A DNA stretch of 64,000 bases, from the NCBI GenBank assembly GCA_016713665.1, contig JADJOR010000006.1:1-64000 (forward strand), in the 5' to 3' direction. Numbering within the stretch: the stretch's first letter is position 1; each line of letters begins with the position of its first letter. Shown here piece after piece: positions 48,941 through 57,748 of this stretch. The notes under the pieces are model-generated. The model did no database searches and was not told the DNA's origin. It was given only the letters and a program-made list of their open reading frames with translations. The position numbers were made by a program, and so were the translations under genes. This stretch comes from Deltaproteobacteria bacterium (GTDB lineage Bacteria; Myxococcota_A; UBA9160; UBA4427).

Positions 48941-49398
48941 GCGCGGGCGGCGGGGGCGAGCCCGGCGGTCGGATCGCCGCGGATCAACCGGAGCGCCGGT
49001 CCCGAGTCGAGCGGGTCGCCCCCCACGAAGGATCGAGAGGAAGTCGTTCCGCTACGAGACGTCGCCCAGGGCGATCTGAATGCCATCGAGATCGTCGCGA
49101 GCCAGCCGTAGGCGTAGGCGAGCGTCGAATCCGGCATCGCATTCCTCCGCGCGTCCCCGATCATTCTGCATGCGCCCGAGGGCGTCGAGCATGCCCGGAT
49201 CACGGGCTGCGTGACGAGTCCGGCCTAAGTCGCGCGAACGGGCTGGCGCCCGGGAGGAGCCGTGCGGGTCGTGGCTCACGGACCGCGTCGGCAGCGGGCG
49301 GTGACGCCGGGCGCGTCGACGGGGCGGATGCGATGGGGTAGGGTGGAAGGCCACGCGGAGGAGGACCGCGCAGCCCGGGGTGGCGGTTCGGGTCGGCG
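48941..49398. other. 458-base stretch with no convincing gene
   Basis: Short open frames occur on the minus strand (for example 48,934-49,203) but none has recognisable motifs or a good ribosome site, and their composition looks like chance open frames in GC-rich DNA. The stretch may hold the promoter for the gene at 49,399. I found no stem-loop with a T run after the Cys-rich gene. Confidence 0.4.
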
Positions 49399-50487
49399 GT
49401 GCGCCGGGTCGGACGACGCGCCGTCCTGGCGGTTGGGGTCGACGTGGCCACTCCGAATCGACTTGCCTGTTCCGCGCTCCGCCGCCTCGGCGGTCGGATT
49501 TCTTCCTCGACTTCGCTGCGGCGTGCGCTGCTCGTGCTCCTCGCCGGGATGGGGCTCGCGCCATCGGTGAGCGCACTTCCGGCCCTCGTGCGGATCGGCA
49601 ACGCCCCCTCGTCGCAGTCCGGCGACTACATCAACACGGACGACCTCGCCAATACCCTCGCGATCACGAGCGTGACGATCCTTTCCGAAGGCGTCGTGCG
49701 GGTCGAGGATCCGTCGAATCTCTCCGTGTCGACGTTCTTCGGGCCGACGTTATTCGACCTCTTCCTGCAGGGTCCGACGCGGGTCGAGGTCCTGGGCGAC
49801 CTCACGATGGGCGCAGGCAGCGTCGGGCTCACCGCGCCGGAGGTCCGTCTCGAGGGCATCCTGCGCGACTCGGGCGGCAGCCCGCTCGATGCGTCGCGCC
49901 TGGCGTCCTCGGCGACGTCCTTCGTCGTGGGTTCGGGGGGCAGCGTCGATCAGGCGAGCTGGATGGCCTCCGAGAATCCGACGCCCCCGATCACGATCAC
50001 GGTCGACGGGGCGAGCGACGCGAACCTCGTCAACGTCTGGAACAACGTCCGGCTCGAGCTGCGGTCGGGCTTCGTCGAGAACCTGACGCTGCTCGCGTCG
50101 GGGTCGCAGGTCGACTGGCGGGGCGGGCAGATCGGCGAGACCGGTCTCTTCGGCTTCGGCGGGACGATCCGGATCTACGGGAGCCAGTTCGAGCGGGGCC
50201 CCTCCGCGGTCTGCGCGAGCCTGCCGCCCTCGAGTTGGACGGCGGCGCCGGCCAGCCTCACGAATGTCGGCGCATGTCTGCGCGGTCGGCTCGAGTCCGG
50301 CGAGACGTTCCTCGTGAACGTGAACGTCGGCGGGACGATCGAGTTCATCGAGGCGGGTCCGCCGGCGGCCGTGCCGGGACCGGGCCTCTGGCTCGTCCCG
50401 GTGCTGGCCCAGGCCGGCTGGCTCTTCCAGCGCCGAATCGGGCAGAGCCGGGCAGCCGTCGACCGGGCGTCCGCCCGGGCGTCTTGA
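49399..50487 (+). CDS. Exported protein with VPGPG-type C-terminal anchor, function unknown
   Basis: About 362 residues from the first GTG; a second in-frame GTG at 49444 is the more likely start because it puts the signal peptide (LRRALLVLLAGMGLAPSVSA) closer to the N-terminus. The body is rich in beta-strand-like text (NTLAITSVTILSEGVVRVED, VEVLGDLTMGAGSVGLTAPE), consistent with a beta-helix or beta-sandwich; two Cys (VCASL and GACLRG) could pair. The C-terminus is VPGPG, a hydrophobic stretch LWLVPVLAQAGWLF and RR, a PEP-CTERM-like sorting tail with a variant motif. It would be released to the surface by an exosortase encoded elsewhere. No enzyme motif seen. Confidence 0.6.
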   Translation: MRRVGRRAVLAVGVDVATPNRLACSALRRLGGRISSSTSLRRALLVLLAGMGLAPSVSALPALVRIGNAPSSQSGDYINTDDLANTLAITSVTILSEGVVRVEDPSNLSVSTFFGPTLFDLFLQGPTRVEVLGDLTMGAGSVGLTAPEVRLEGILRDSGGSPLDASRLASSATSFVVGSGGSVDQASWMASENPTPPITITVDGASDANLVNVWNNVRLELRSGFVENLTLLASGSQVDWRGGQIGETGLFGFGGTIRIYGSQFERGPSAVCASLPPSSWTAAPASLTNVGACLRGRLESGETFLVNVNVGGTIEFIEAGPPAAVPGPGLWLVPVLAQAGWLFQRRIGQSRAAVDRASARAS

Positions 50488-50575
50488 CGCTCCCGCCCGC
50501 GGATCCGAGACTGCGGCCTGCCCTCGATCCCGGCCGCTGCCCCAGCCGCCCGATCCCGGGCTCCTGGAGGCCAGC

Positions 50576-51784
50576 ATGGATCTCAGTTACGGCAAGGAAT
50601 TCGAGGCTTTCCGAGGCGAAGTCAAAGCCTTTCTCAAGCAGAGCTGGCCGCCCTCCGGCGACGCCGCCAAGGGCTCGAAGGAAGAGCAGCTCCGCCGCTT
50701 CCGCGAGCTCGCGATCTCGAAGGGCTACCTCGCCCGCTCGATCCCGAAGCAGTACGGCGGCTCCGAGCAGGCGCCCGATCCGCTGAAGGGCCAGGTCATC
50801 CAGGAGGAGTTCAATGCCGCTGGCGCGCCGATGGAGCCCCGCGGCATCGGCATGATGATGCTCGTCCCGACGCTGCTCGAGCGCGGCGAGGACTGGCAGA
50901 AGGAGAAGTTCGTCCGGGCGACCCTGATGGGCGAGATCGCCTGGTGTCAGGGCTACAGCGAGCCGGGATCGGGGAGCGATCTCGCGAGCTTGAAGACCCG
51001 GGGCGAGCTCGTCGGCGACGAGTGGGTCATCAACGGCCAGAAGATCTGGACGAGCTCGGCCCACGAGGCGGACTTCATGTTCTGCCTCGTGCGGACGGAG
51101 CCCAATGCGAAGAAGCACGAGGGCATCTCGTATCTGCTCATCGACATGAAGCAGAAGGGCATCGACGTGCGGCCGCTGCGCGAGATGACGGGCGGCGCGA
51201 TGTTCAACGAGGTCTTCTTCAACGACGTCCGGACCCCGAAGAACTGGATCGTGGGCAAGCGCGGCGAGGGCTGGCTCGTCTCGCGGACGACCCTCAAGCA
51301 CGAGCGCAACTCGATCGGCGCGGCCGGCCAGATGACGGCGCTGCTCGACGCGCTCGTCGCGACCGCGAAGCGGCGCAAGCTCGACGGCCGGCCGGCGATC
51401 GAGGACCCCGAGATCCGGCGCCGGCTGATCGAGGTCGAGGGCTACATCCGGGCGCATCAGTACTCGGGCTTCTTCCAGATGACGAAGGACCTGAAGAAGG
51501 AGAGCCCCGGCGTCCTGGGTCTCATGAACAAGATCAACTCGACCCACATCGGCCATCGGATCGCCAAGCTCGCGATCGAGATCCTCGGCGACGACGGCAT
51601 CGTCGCGCCCGGGGAGCGCAACATGATGGGCAGCGAGATGGATTCGGACTCGACCTGGACGAACTACTACATGGCGGCCGTGGGCATCGCGATCGCCGGC
51701 GGGACGGCCAACGTCCAGCGCAACGTGATCGCCGAGCGCGGGCTCGGCCTGCCCCGCGACGTCGCCGCGGATCGGAGCAAATAG
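50576..51784 (+). CDS. Acyl-CoA dehydrogenase, FadE26/28-like subunit
   Basis: A 402-residue acyl-CoA dehydrogenase. It starts MDLSYGKEFEAFRGEVKAFL with GGAGG upstream, and contains WCQGYSEPGSGSDLASLKTR, QKIWTSSAHEADFMFCLVRT and the C-terminal IAGGTANVQRNVIAERGLGL. This is the same subunit type as the gene at 25,397. It is followed two bases later by its FadE27/29-like partner. Subunit order in this pair (this type first) is the reverse of the pair at 24-26 kb, so the two loci are not simple duplicates. Confidence 0.92.
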   Translation: MDLSYGKEFEAFRGEVKAFLKQSWPPSGDAAKGSKEEQLRRFRELAISKGYLARSIPKQYGGSEQAPDPLKGQVIQEEFNAAGAPMEPRGIGMMMLVPTLLERGEDWQKEKFVRATLMGEIAWCQGYSEPGSGSDLASLKTRGELVGDEWVINGQKIWTSSAHEADFMFCLVRTEPNAKKHEGISYLLIDMKQKGIDVRPLREMTGGAMFNEVFFNDVRTPKNWIVGKRGEGWLVSRTTLKHERNSIGAAGQMTALLDALVATAKRRKLDGRPAIEDPEIRRRLIEVEGYIRAHQYSGFFQMTKDLKKESPGVLGLMNKINSTHIGHRIAKLAIEILGDDGIVAPGERNMMGSEMDSDSTWTNYYMAAVGIAIAGGTANVQRNVIAERGLGLPRDVAADRSK

Positions 51785-51786
51785 CC

Positions 51787-52878
51787 ATGGATTTCGATCT
51801 CTCCGACGAGCAGCGGATGCTGCAGCAGACGGTCAAGCAGTTTCTCGACAACGAGTGTCCGATGGCGAAGCTGCGCCAGCTCTTCGACGACGAGACGGGC
51901 TTCGATGCCGTCCTCTGGAAGGGGCTCGCGGAGCTCGGGGTGACGGGGATCCATCTGCCGGCCGAGTACGGCGGCAGCGAGCTCGAGATCCTCGATCTCG
52001 CGGTCGTGGCCGAGGTCCTGGGGGCCCACGCGACGCCGGTGCCGTTCCTCTCGCATTCGCTCGCGGGCCTCGCGATCTCGCTCGCGGGCTCGCCGGAGCA
52101 GAAGAAGCGCTGGCTCCCGGCCCTCGCCTCGGGCGAGAAGATCGCGACGATCGCGTTCTCGGAAGCGGACGACGCCTGGCTGCCGGAGCAGTGGAAGCTC
52201 GCGGCGGGGGCGACGCTCTCCGGCGCCAAGGATCGCGTCGAGGGCGCCGAGCAGGCGGACCTCTTCGTCGTCGGACTCGCGGGTGGCAAGCTCGGCGTCG
52301 TCGAGCGGAGCGCGAAGGGCATCGAGATCCAGCGGCTCGAGACCGCAGACCGGACCCGCCGCCTCGGTCGCGTCCACTTCGAGGGGACGCCGGTCGAGCT
52401 CCTCGCGGCCGGCGGGACCGCTGCCGCGCAGCGCGTCTGCGACGTGGGTCTCGTGTTGATCGCGGCCGACGCCTTCGGCGGCGCGGACAAGCTCGTCGCG
52501 ACGAGCGTGGCCTACGCCAAGAACCGCGAGCAGTTCGGGGTCATCATCGGCTCGTTCCAGGCGCTGAAGCACCAGCTCGCCGAGATGGCGATCGAGATCG
52601 AGCCGACCCGCGCCCTCTACTGGTATGCGGCCCACGCCCAGGACCATCCCCCCGAGAATGTCCCGGCCGAGGCCTCGCGCATCGCCTCGATCGCGAAGAG
52701 CCACCTCTGCGAGCGCTACTCGCAGGTCGCTCGCGACGCGACCGAGGTCCACGGCGGCATCGGCTTCACCTGGGAGGGTGACACCCAGATCTGGTTCAAG
52801 CGCGCGATGTTCGACCGGGTCATGCTCGGCACGCCGCGGCTCCACAAGAACCGGGCGGCGGCGCTCTCGAGCTGGTAG
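51787..52878 (+). CDS. Acyl-CoA dehydrogenase, FadE27/29-like partner subunit
   Basis: A 363-residue acyl-CoA dehydrogenase beginning MDFDLSDEQRMLQQTVKQFL. The middle domain is shortened and divergent (the FAD-contact text FSEADDAWLPEQWK replaces the usual motif), while the C-terminal VHGGIGFTWEGDTQIWFKRA is typical of the non-canonical partner subunit. AYAKNREQFGVIIGSFQALKHQLAEM is the standard substrate-helix block. With the upstream gene it should form a heteromeric enzyme. It ends 49 bases before the convergent beta-helix fusion gene. Confidence 0.9.
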   Translation: MDFDLSDEQRMLQQTVKQFLDNECPMAKLRQLFDDETGFDAVLWKGLAELGVTGIHLPAEYGGSELEILDLAVVAEVLGAHATPVPFLSHSLAGLAISLAGSPEQKKRWLPALASGEKIATIAFSEADDAWLPEQWKLAAGATLSGAKDRVEGAEQADLFVVGLAGGKLGVVERSAKGIEIQRLETADRTRRLGRVHFEGTPVELLAAGGTAAAQRVCDVGLVLIAADAFGGADKLVATSVAYAKNREQFGVIIGSFQALKHQLAEMAIEIEPTRALYWYAAHAQDHPPENVPAEASRIASIAKSHLCERYSQVARDATEVHGGIGFTWEGDTQIWFKRAMFDRVMLGTPRLHKNRAAALSSW

Positions 52879-52927
52879 GCGAGGCGGGCGGGCGCGACGG
52901 TGGGGTCCTGTCTCGGGTGAGTTCCGC

Positions 52928-54802
52928 TCACGGACAGACGGCGGTCCCTCCGCACGAGTTTCCGCCCCGGTCGTGGATTCCGGCGTCCGCCTCGACGTTC
53001 GTCCCATTGCTCGTGATCAAGTTGTCGGTGTACGCGACGGGGAGCCCCGCGAGGTTCGAGAGCCCGAAGCCGGAGTTGGAGGCGATCGTGTTGCCGTTCA
53101 CGTTCGCGGCGTCGGTCGCAATGATGCCGTTACGGCCGTTGTCGTAAATGGTGTTGCCGGTGACGACGGCGCCGCCGTCGAGCAGCGAAACTCCGTCGAG
53201 CCCGTTCTGGTAGATCGAGTTGCCGGACGCCAGGGCGCCGATCAGGAAGCTCGGGCTCGCTCCGCCGGAAATGCCGTTCGTTCCGTTTCGGGCGATCACG
53301 TTCTTCGTGACGCTCGCGTTTCCCTGGACGAGGAACAGGCCGGAGGCCCCGTTCTCGTAGATCAGGTTGCCCGAGACGACCGAGCCCCGCGCGACCTCGA
53401 TGCCCGATCCGCGATTGGAGGTGACACGCAGACCCGTCACTTCGGCGTCCTGGCCGAGGGCGACGCCGTCGTCGCCCATCCCCCGGATCGTGCCATTGCG
53501 AACCCGGACGAGTCGGAAGGTATTGATGTTCGAGATTCCGGTGCCCGACGCCGTCGATGGTGTACAGCCGAGCGGGGCTCCGGCGCAGACGATCTGCCCG
53601 ATGATGGCGAATCCGTTGAGGTCGATGGACACGTCGCTGGCGTTCACCACGATGCCGCTCGTGAACTGATCCGGCATCGTCAGATTGCTCGAGAGTCGGT
53701 AGCTGCCGCTCGTCGAGATCGTGACGGGAAAGCCCGCGGTGTCGCCCGGGAAGCATCCGCCCGTCACCGCGCAGGTCTGGTGGATCTCGAGGACGCCGTC
53801 GCTGGCGCTTGCCGGAACGCCTGCCAGGAAGGCGATCAGGCCGGCGCCGAGGGCGATCGCGGAGGCCTGCCCCGCCGACGTGTCGAGCCGACGACGCGGA
53901 CGACGACCGAGCGCCGCGAGCAGGATGCCACTGACCGCGAGCATCGCCCCGCGAGCCGGCTCGGGCACCAGCTGCATCGCGTCGAGGTCGGCCGCGATCC
54001 AGTCCACGTCGGCCACGGAGCCATCGCGCTCGAGGGTCCACGTTCCATTCGCACGGCGTAACACGTCTTCGTCCGCGAACGAGAGCGAGCCGATCGAGCC
54101 CGACGAGTCGAACGAGACGAGGAAGGTCGATGCGCCGAGGTCGTCGGCAGCGTCGATGTCGAGCGCCCGACTCAGGCCCGCCTGGGATCCATCGAGGGCG
54201 AGGCTGAACGTCGTCCCGTTCCAGCGGACCAGGTCCTCGTCGGCGACGTGGAGGTTGCCCGGCAGGCTCACGTCGGTATCGAACGAGAGCAGCAGTCCGC
54301 CGGCCGAGGAGACCGCCAGCGCGTCGGTCCGGACCCCGGGCGGGAGCCCCGCGGCGGCCGCCGAGAAGGCAATCGAGTAGGTCGTTCCGTTGCGGGCCAC
54401 CACATCCCCCGGCCGCGCGACGACGCCTCCCGCGAGCGAGACCGTCGTATCGAAGCTGAGAAGCTTCGAGCCGCCCAGGCCCTCGGCATAGCCGATCAGA
54501 TCCGAAGCCTGGGGAAGCGTCCCGAGATTCTCGAGGGCGACGATGCCGGCTCCGTTGTCGACGGCGACGGCGTGGTCCGCCGTCACGAGGTTCGCGGCGC
54601 CGAGGGGGATCGTGACGTCGGGGGAGAGGGAGGTTGCGGACTGTGCGGATACGGGCGCAGCCAGCAGGTCGGCGAGCAGGGTTGCAACGAGCAGGGCGAG
54701 CGGTGCCGTGAGCGCGGAGCGGTCCGCGCGAGGGGTGTTCGGACCGGCCCGACGCCCGGAACATCGCGAAGGATCGGGTCGAGAGTGGACATGAATCGCC
54801 AT
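52928..54802 (-). CDS. Fusion of a PEP-CTERM protein and a secreted beta-helix protein
   Basis: One 624-residue frame, start 54802 with GAGGAG 8 bases upstream. Part 1 (1-305) has a signal peptide (PLALLVATLLADLLAAPVSA), three repeats around LLSFDTTVSLAG, LLSFDTDVSLPG and LVSFDSSGSIGS with NGTT, then a full PEP-CTERM tail: VPEP at 279-282, hydrophobic AMLAVSGILLAAL and RRPRRR. Part 2 (306-624) has its own signal-like helix (AIALGAGLIAFLAGVPASA) and the beta-helix family core (LEIHQTCAVTGGCFPGDTAG, SDVSIDLNGFAI) ending NSCGGTAVCP. No stop separates them (junction near 53,880). Either two genes lost their spacer and stop, or a bipartite product is made. Same strand and 29 bases downstream of a paralogue. 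Confidence 0.75.
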   Translation of the reverse strand: MAIHVHSRPDPSRCSGRRAGPNTPRADRSALTAPLALLVATLLADLLAAPVSAQSATSLSPDVTIPLGAANLVTADHAVAVDNGAGIVALENLGTLPQASDLIGYAEGLGGSKLLSFDTTVSLAGGVVARPGDVVARNGTTYSIAFSAAAAGLPPGVRTDALAVSSAGGLLLSFDTDVSLPGNLHVADEDLVRWNGTTFSLALDGSQAGLSRALDIDAADDLGASTFLVSFDSSGSIGSLSFADEDVLRRANGTWTLERDGSVADVDWIAADLDAMQLVPEPARGAMLAVSGILLAALGRRPRRRLDTSAGQASAIALGAGLIAFLAGVPASASDGVLEIHQTCAVTGGCFPGDTAGFPVTISTSGSYRLSSNLTMPDQFTSGIVVNASDVSIDLNGFAIIGQIVCAGAPLGCTPSTASGTGISNINTFRLVRVRNGTIRGMGDDGVALGQDAEVTGLRVTSNRGSGIEVARGSVVSGNLIYENGASGLFLVQGNASVTKNVIARNGTNGISGGASPSFLIGALASGNSIYQNGLDGVSLLDGGAVVTGNTIYDNGRNGIIATDAANVNGNTIASNSGFGLSNLAGLPVAYTDNLITSNGTNVEADAGIHDRGGNSCGGTAVCP

Positions 54803-54831
54803 GGCGGGATCTCCTCGTGAGCAGCGGATCG

Positions 54832-55728
54832 TCACGGACATGCGGGTGCGCAGTAGTTTCCGCCGAGGTCGACGCCGTCCTCGACCTCGCCGGTCTGATT
54901 CAGGTAGATCGTGTTGTTTCGATAGGCGGTGGGTGAGAGGGCCGACACGTTCCGGATTCCGAAGAGCGCGTTCTCCCGGATCGTGTTGCGCTGAACCATC
55001 GAGGACGAGGTCGTCTGGATGCCATCGCCGAGATTCGCGTAGACGAGATTGCCGACCACGGTCGATCCGCTCGAGACGATGATGCCGTCGCTCCCGTTGA
55101 GATAGGCGGAATTGCCTGCGACGGTGGAGCCGGAGCCCGCCGAAATTCCGGCGTTCCCGTGGTTGTTCGCGGTGTTGCCGGTGACGACGGCGCCGGCGCC
55201 CGCCGAGATCCCGGTATTGCCGCCGAAGGACGCGATGTTGTTGCGAACGATCGAGCCGGCCCCGACCACGATCTGTTGCGCGCGATTCGACGTCAGCGCC
55301 ACCCCCTCGACGATCGCGTAGGCGCTCAGATCGAGGCCGCGGAAGCCCATGCCCCGGATCCGGCCATTCGCCACCGTGGTACCGGTGAACCCGCTCGAGT
55401 CGACGGCCGACCCCGTTCCCGAAGACGGCGTGCAGCTCACGGGACGCGACTGGCAGGCCACCGGCCCTGCGATCTCGAAGCCATTGAGGTCGAGGCTGAC
55501 CGAGTTCGCGCTGATCTCGATGCCATTCGTATTTTCGTTGGGGAGGGTCAGGGTGGCGGTCAGGCGGTAGCTTCCGGTGGTCGTGATCGTGACGGGGAAG
55601 CCGGCCGTGTCGCCGGCGAAGCAGCCCGTGTTGACGGCGCAGGATTGATTGATCTCGAGCACGCCGTCGTCGGCCGAGGCGGCCCCGGAGATCGTCAGAC
55701 AGAGCAGGAACACGAGCGAGAATCGCAT
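54832..55728 (-). CDS. Secreted right-handed beta-helix protein
   Basis: A 298-residue exported protein with a clean signal peptide (FSLVFLLCLTISGAASA). The family N-terminal block LEINQSCAVNTGCFAGDTAG is followed by FPVTITTTGSYRLTATLTLP and NSVSLDLNGFEI, then about eight beta-helix rungs such as GNTGISAGAGAVVTGNTAN. It ends GGNYCAPACP, keeping the family's terminal Cys pair. Four Cys near the N-terminus and two at the very end suggest disulphide capping of the helix. No catalytic carbohydrate-lyase residues could be picked out; a binding or structural role is as likely as polysaccharide cleavage. It lies between a sensor kinase gene and the PEP-CTERM fusion gene on one strand. Confidence 0.82.
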   Translation of the reverse strand: MRFSLVFLLCLTISGAASADDGVLEINQSCAVNTGCFAGDTAGFPVTITTTGSYRLTATLTLPNENTNGIEISANSVSLDLNGFEIAGPVACQSRPVSCTPSSGTGSAVDSSGFTGTTVANGRIRGMGFRGLDLSAYAIVEGVALTSNRAQQIVVGAGSIVRNNIASFGGNTGISAGAGAVVTGNTANNHGNAGISAGSGSTVAGNSAYLNGSDGIIVSSGSTVVGNLVYANLGDGIQTTSSSMVQRNTIRENALFGIRNVSALSPTAYRNNTIYLNQTGEVEDGVDLGGNYCAPACP

Positions 55729-55851
55729 GGGCGCCTCCGACCGGACGGGTTCGAGGCCAGCCTAATCGGGTGGAGATGCGCTGCACATCCCTCGAACGAG
55801 GGATGTGGGGTCGAATTTTCAGAGCGGGGCTCCCCCCTCCGAACGAATCAC

Positions 55852-57726
55852 TCACGCTGCCGGATCTGCGGCGGAGTCGCCTTCATCGTGGTGCGCGACC
55901 GGTAGCCAGAGCGTCACTGAACAGCCGTCGCGCCGTCCGTCGACTTCGAGTCTGCCGCCGACCGCGGCAGCCCGATTCGCCATGTTGCGCAGGCCCCGCC
56001 CTCGGTCCCGGACACTCGAAGTCGCATCGATGCCACGCCCGTCGTCGCGGACGCTCAATCGGACACTGCGCCCATCGGCCGTGAGTTCGGCAGAGAACTC
56101 GACCATGGTTGCGTCGGCGTGCTTCACGACGTTGGTGAAGGTCTCCTGCACGATCCGGAGGATCTGGAGCAGGTCGCGTGGCGGGAGATCGGGCCAGCGG
56201 GGGAGATCCGAGACGTTCCAGTCGAGCGTGATCCCCTGCCTCGCCAGGCGATCGCTCAGGCGGTAGCGGAGATTGCCGAGGAGCGTCAGCAGATCGCCCT
56301 CGGAAGGCTCGAGCGAGTCGATCATCAGGCGCAGGTCATCGATGCACTCGTCGAGCAGGTCGACGAGCTCCGAAGGCGCCAGATTTCCTCGCTCGGCGAG
56401 CTGCCGGGTCGCGATCAGCTGGGAGCCCACCCCGTCGTGCATGTCCCGCATGATGCGTTCGCGTTCGGCGGCCAGCGTGCGGGAGGCGTCGGCGGCGCGC
56501 AGCCGTTCGTGCGAGCGCTCGAGCTCTTCGGTCTTGAGCGCGACGCGGGCTTCGAGCTCCCGGTTCATGTCCTCGCTGGCGCGCCTTGCCGCCGCGACCT
56601 GGCCGAGCAGATTCCAGAACACCGCGATGAACAGTACGGGCAGGCCGTAGTGCATGTCGAAGGGCTCGGCGTAGGTCCAGGTTCCCTGGCGATTCAGCCA
56701 GTCGTGAGCCCCGAGCCAGAGCACCCAGACGCCGGCGGCGACCAGCAGGATGCTCTCGGCTGAGCGCGAGCGGCGCGCCACGTCGAACAGGATCTTGAAC
56801 TCGTAGACACCGATGCAGATCAGAACGAGCAGCACCGCGTTCGCGACGCCGAAGATCCGGTTGATCCCGGCGGCCCACAGCATGCTCGGGGCGACGACGC
56901 CAAAGGCGAGCGCGGCCCGTTCGAGCCAGGGGCGCCGGAGTCCGGCGAACCGCAGCGCGAACATCATCATCGCGACGATCACCCAGACGAGCGAGGCCAC
57001 GATCAGAACCTCCCAGAGGATCGCGGAGACCGGTATTTCGACGGTGAGCACGAGCACGCTGTGCAGCGTCCAGCAGAGCGTCGCCAGGCCGAACCACCCG
57101 TATGCCGCGTGCCAGCGAAGCACGACCCAGGCGACCAGGACGAGCAGGGAGAGCGCGGCGGTGATCCCCGTCGTGATGCGCATCGCCGTGACCTGGCGGA
57201 AGACGTGGGATTCGAACAGGGCGACGAGAGGATCGGGAGGGCCGATGTAGACCTGGGACAGGCCGCCCTGGTTGTCCGGATACGCTCGGATCCGGTAGTG
57301 GAGGACGTTCCGGCCCGGCTCGAGCAACGTCGCCGGGATCCAATGAAGCTGCGGCCGATACCAGAGTCGCGTCATCGGCTCTTCGAATCGGCCCAGCGTC
57401 CCGATCGGGATCCCATTCACGAACGGCGCCCCCATCATGCTGAGGCGCGGCACGTAGACGACCGAAAGCGCGACTCGTTCGGGCGGGACGTCGAACTCGA
57501 TCCGGTACCAGGCCTCTCCACCCCGCTCCGGGCGCGACTGGCTCCAATCGTCCGGGAGCGATAGCGGCTGCCAGGGCGCGTCGTCCGGCGGCGGGGTCTC
57601 GCCGCCGGTCAACAGGATGCTGGCCTCCCGGATCGGCGCCGGGGGCGCGAGGTCGTATGCGGACGCCCCGAGGCTCGCGAGCAGAAGCGAGGCGGCGCAT
57701 GCAACCCTCGCCACGCGGACGAGCAT
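55852..57726 (-). CDS. NarX-type sensor histidine kinase with periplasmic jelly-roll and 7TM (DISM-like) region
   Basis: A 624-residue kinase starting at 57726. A signal-like helix is followed by a periplasmic beta-sandwich of DISM type (AWYRIEFDVPPERVALSVVY, VNGIPIGTLGRFEEP), about seven membrane segments (residues 190-390), a coiled coil, a HisKA_3 dimerisation domain with the phospho-acceptor His in RERIMRDMHDGVGSQLIAT, and an HATPase (QETFTNVVKHAD, DDGRGID, GRGLRNMANRA). Such sensors commonly detect carbohydrates or small ligands. It follows its response regulator by 22 bases on the same strand and precedes the beta-helix genes by 123 bases, so those are candidate targets. Confidence 0.9.
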   Translation of the reverse strand: MLVRVARVACAASLLLASLGASAYDLAPPAPIREASILLTGGETPPPDDAPWQPLSLPDDWSQSRPERGGEAWYRIEFDVPPERVALSVVYVPRLSMMGAPFVNGIPIGTLGRFEEPMTRLWYRPQLHWIPATLLEPGRNVLHYRIRAYPDNQGGLSQVYIGPPDPLVALFESHVFRQVTAMRITTGITAALSLLVLVAWVVLRWHAAYGWFGLATLCWTLHSVLVLTVEIPVSAILWEVLIVASLVWVIVAMMMFALRFAGLRRPWLERAALAFGVVAPSMLWAAGINRIFGVANAVLLVLICIGVYEFKILFDVARRSRSAESILLVAAGVWVLWLGAHDWLNRQGTWTYAEPFDMHYGLPVLFIAVFWNLLGQVAAARRASEDMNRELEARVALKTEELERSHERLRAADASRTLAAERERIMRDMHDGVGSQLIATRQLAERGNLAPSELVDLLDECIDDLRLMIDSLEPSEGDLLTLLGNLRYRLSDRLARQGITLDWNVSDLPRWPDLPPRDLLQILRIVQETFTNVVKHADATMVEFSAELTADGRSVRLSVRDDGRGIDATSSVRDRGRGLRNMANRAAAVGGRLEVDGRRDGCSVTLWLPVAHHDEGDSAADPAA

Positions 57727-57748
57727 TGCGATGCCGCGACGGCAAGAC

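Noticed and set aside
48934..49203. Possible small gene after the Cys-rich protein gene
   Set aside because: No recognisable motif, no convincing start signal, and competing open frames in the same stretch.
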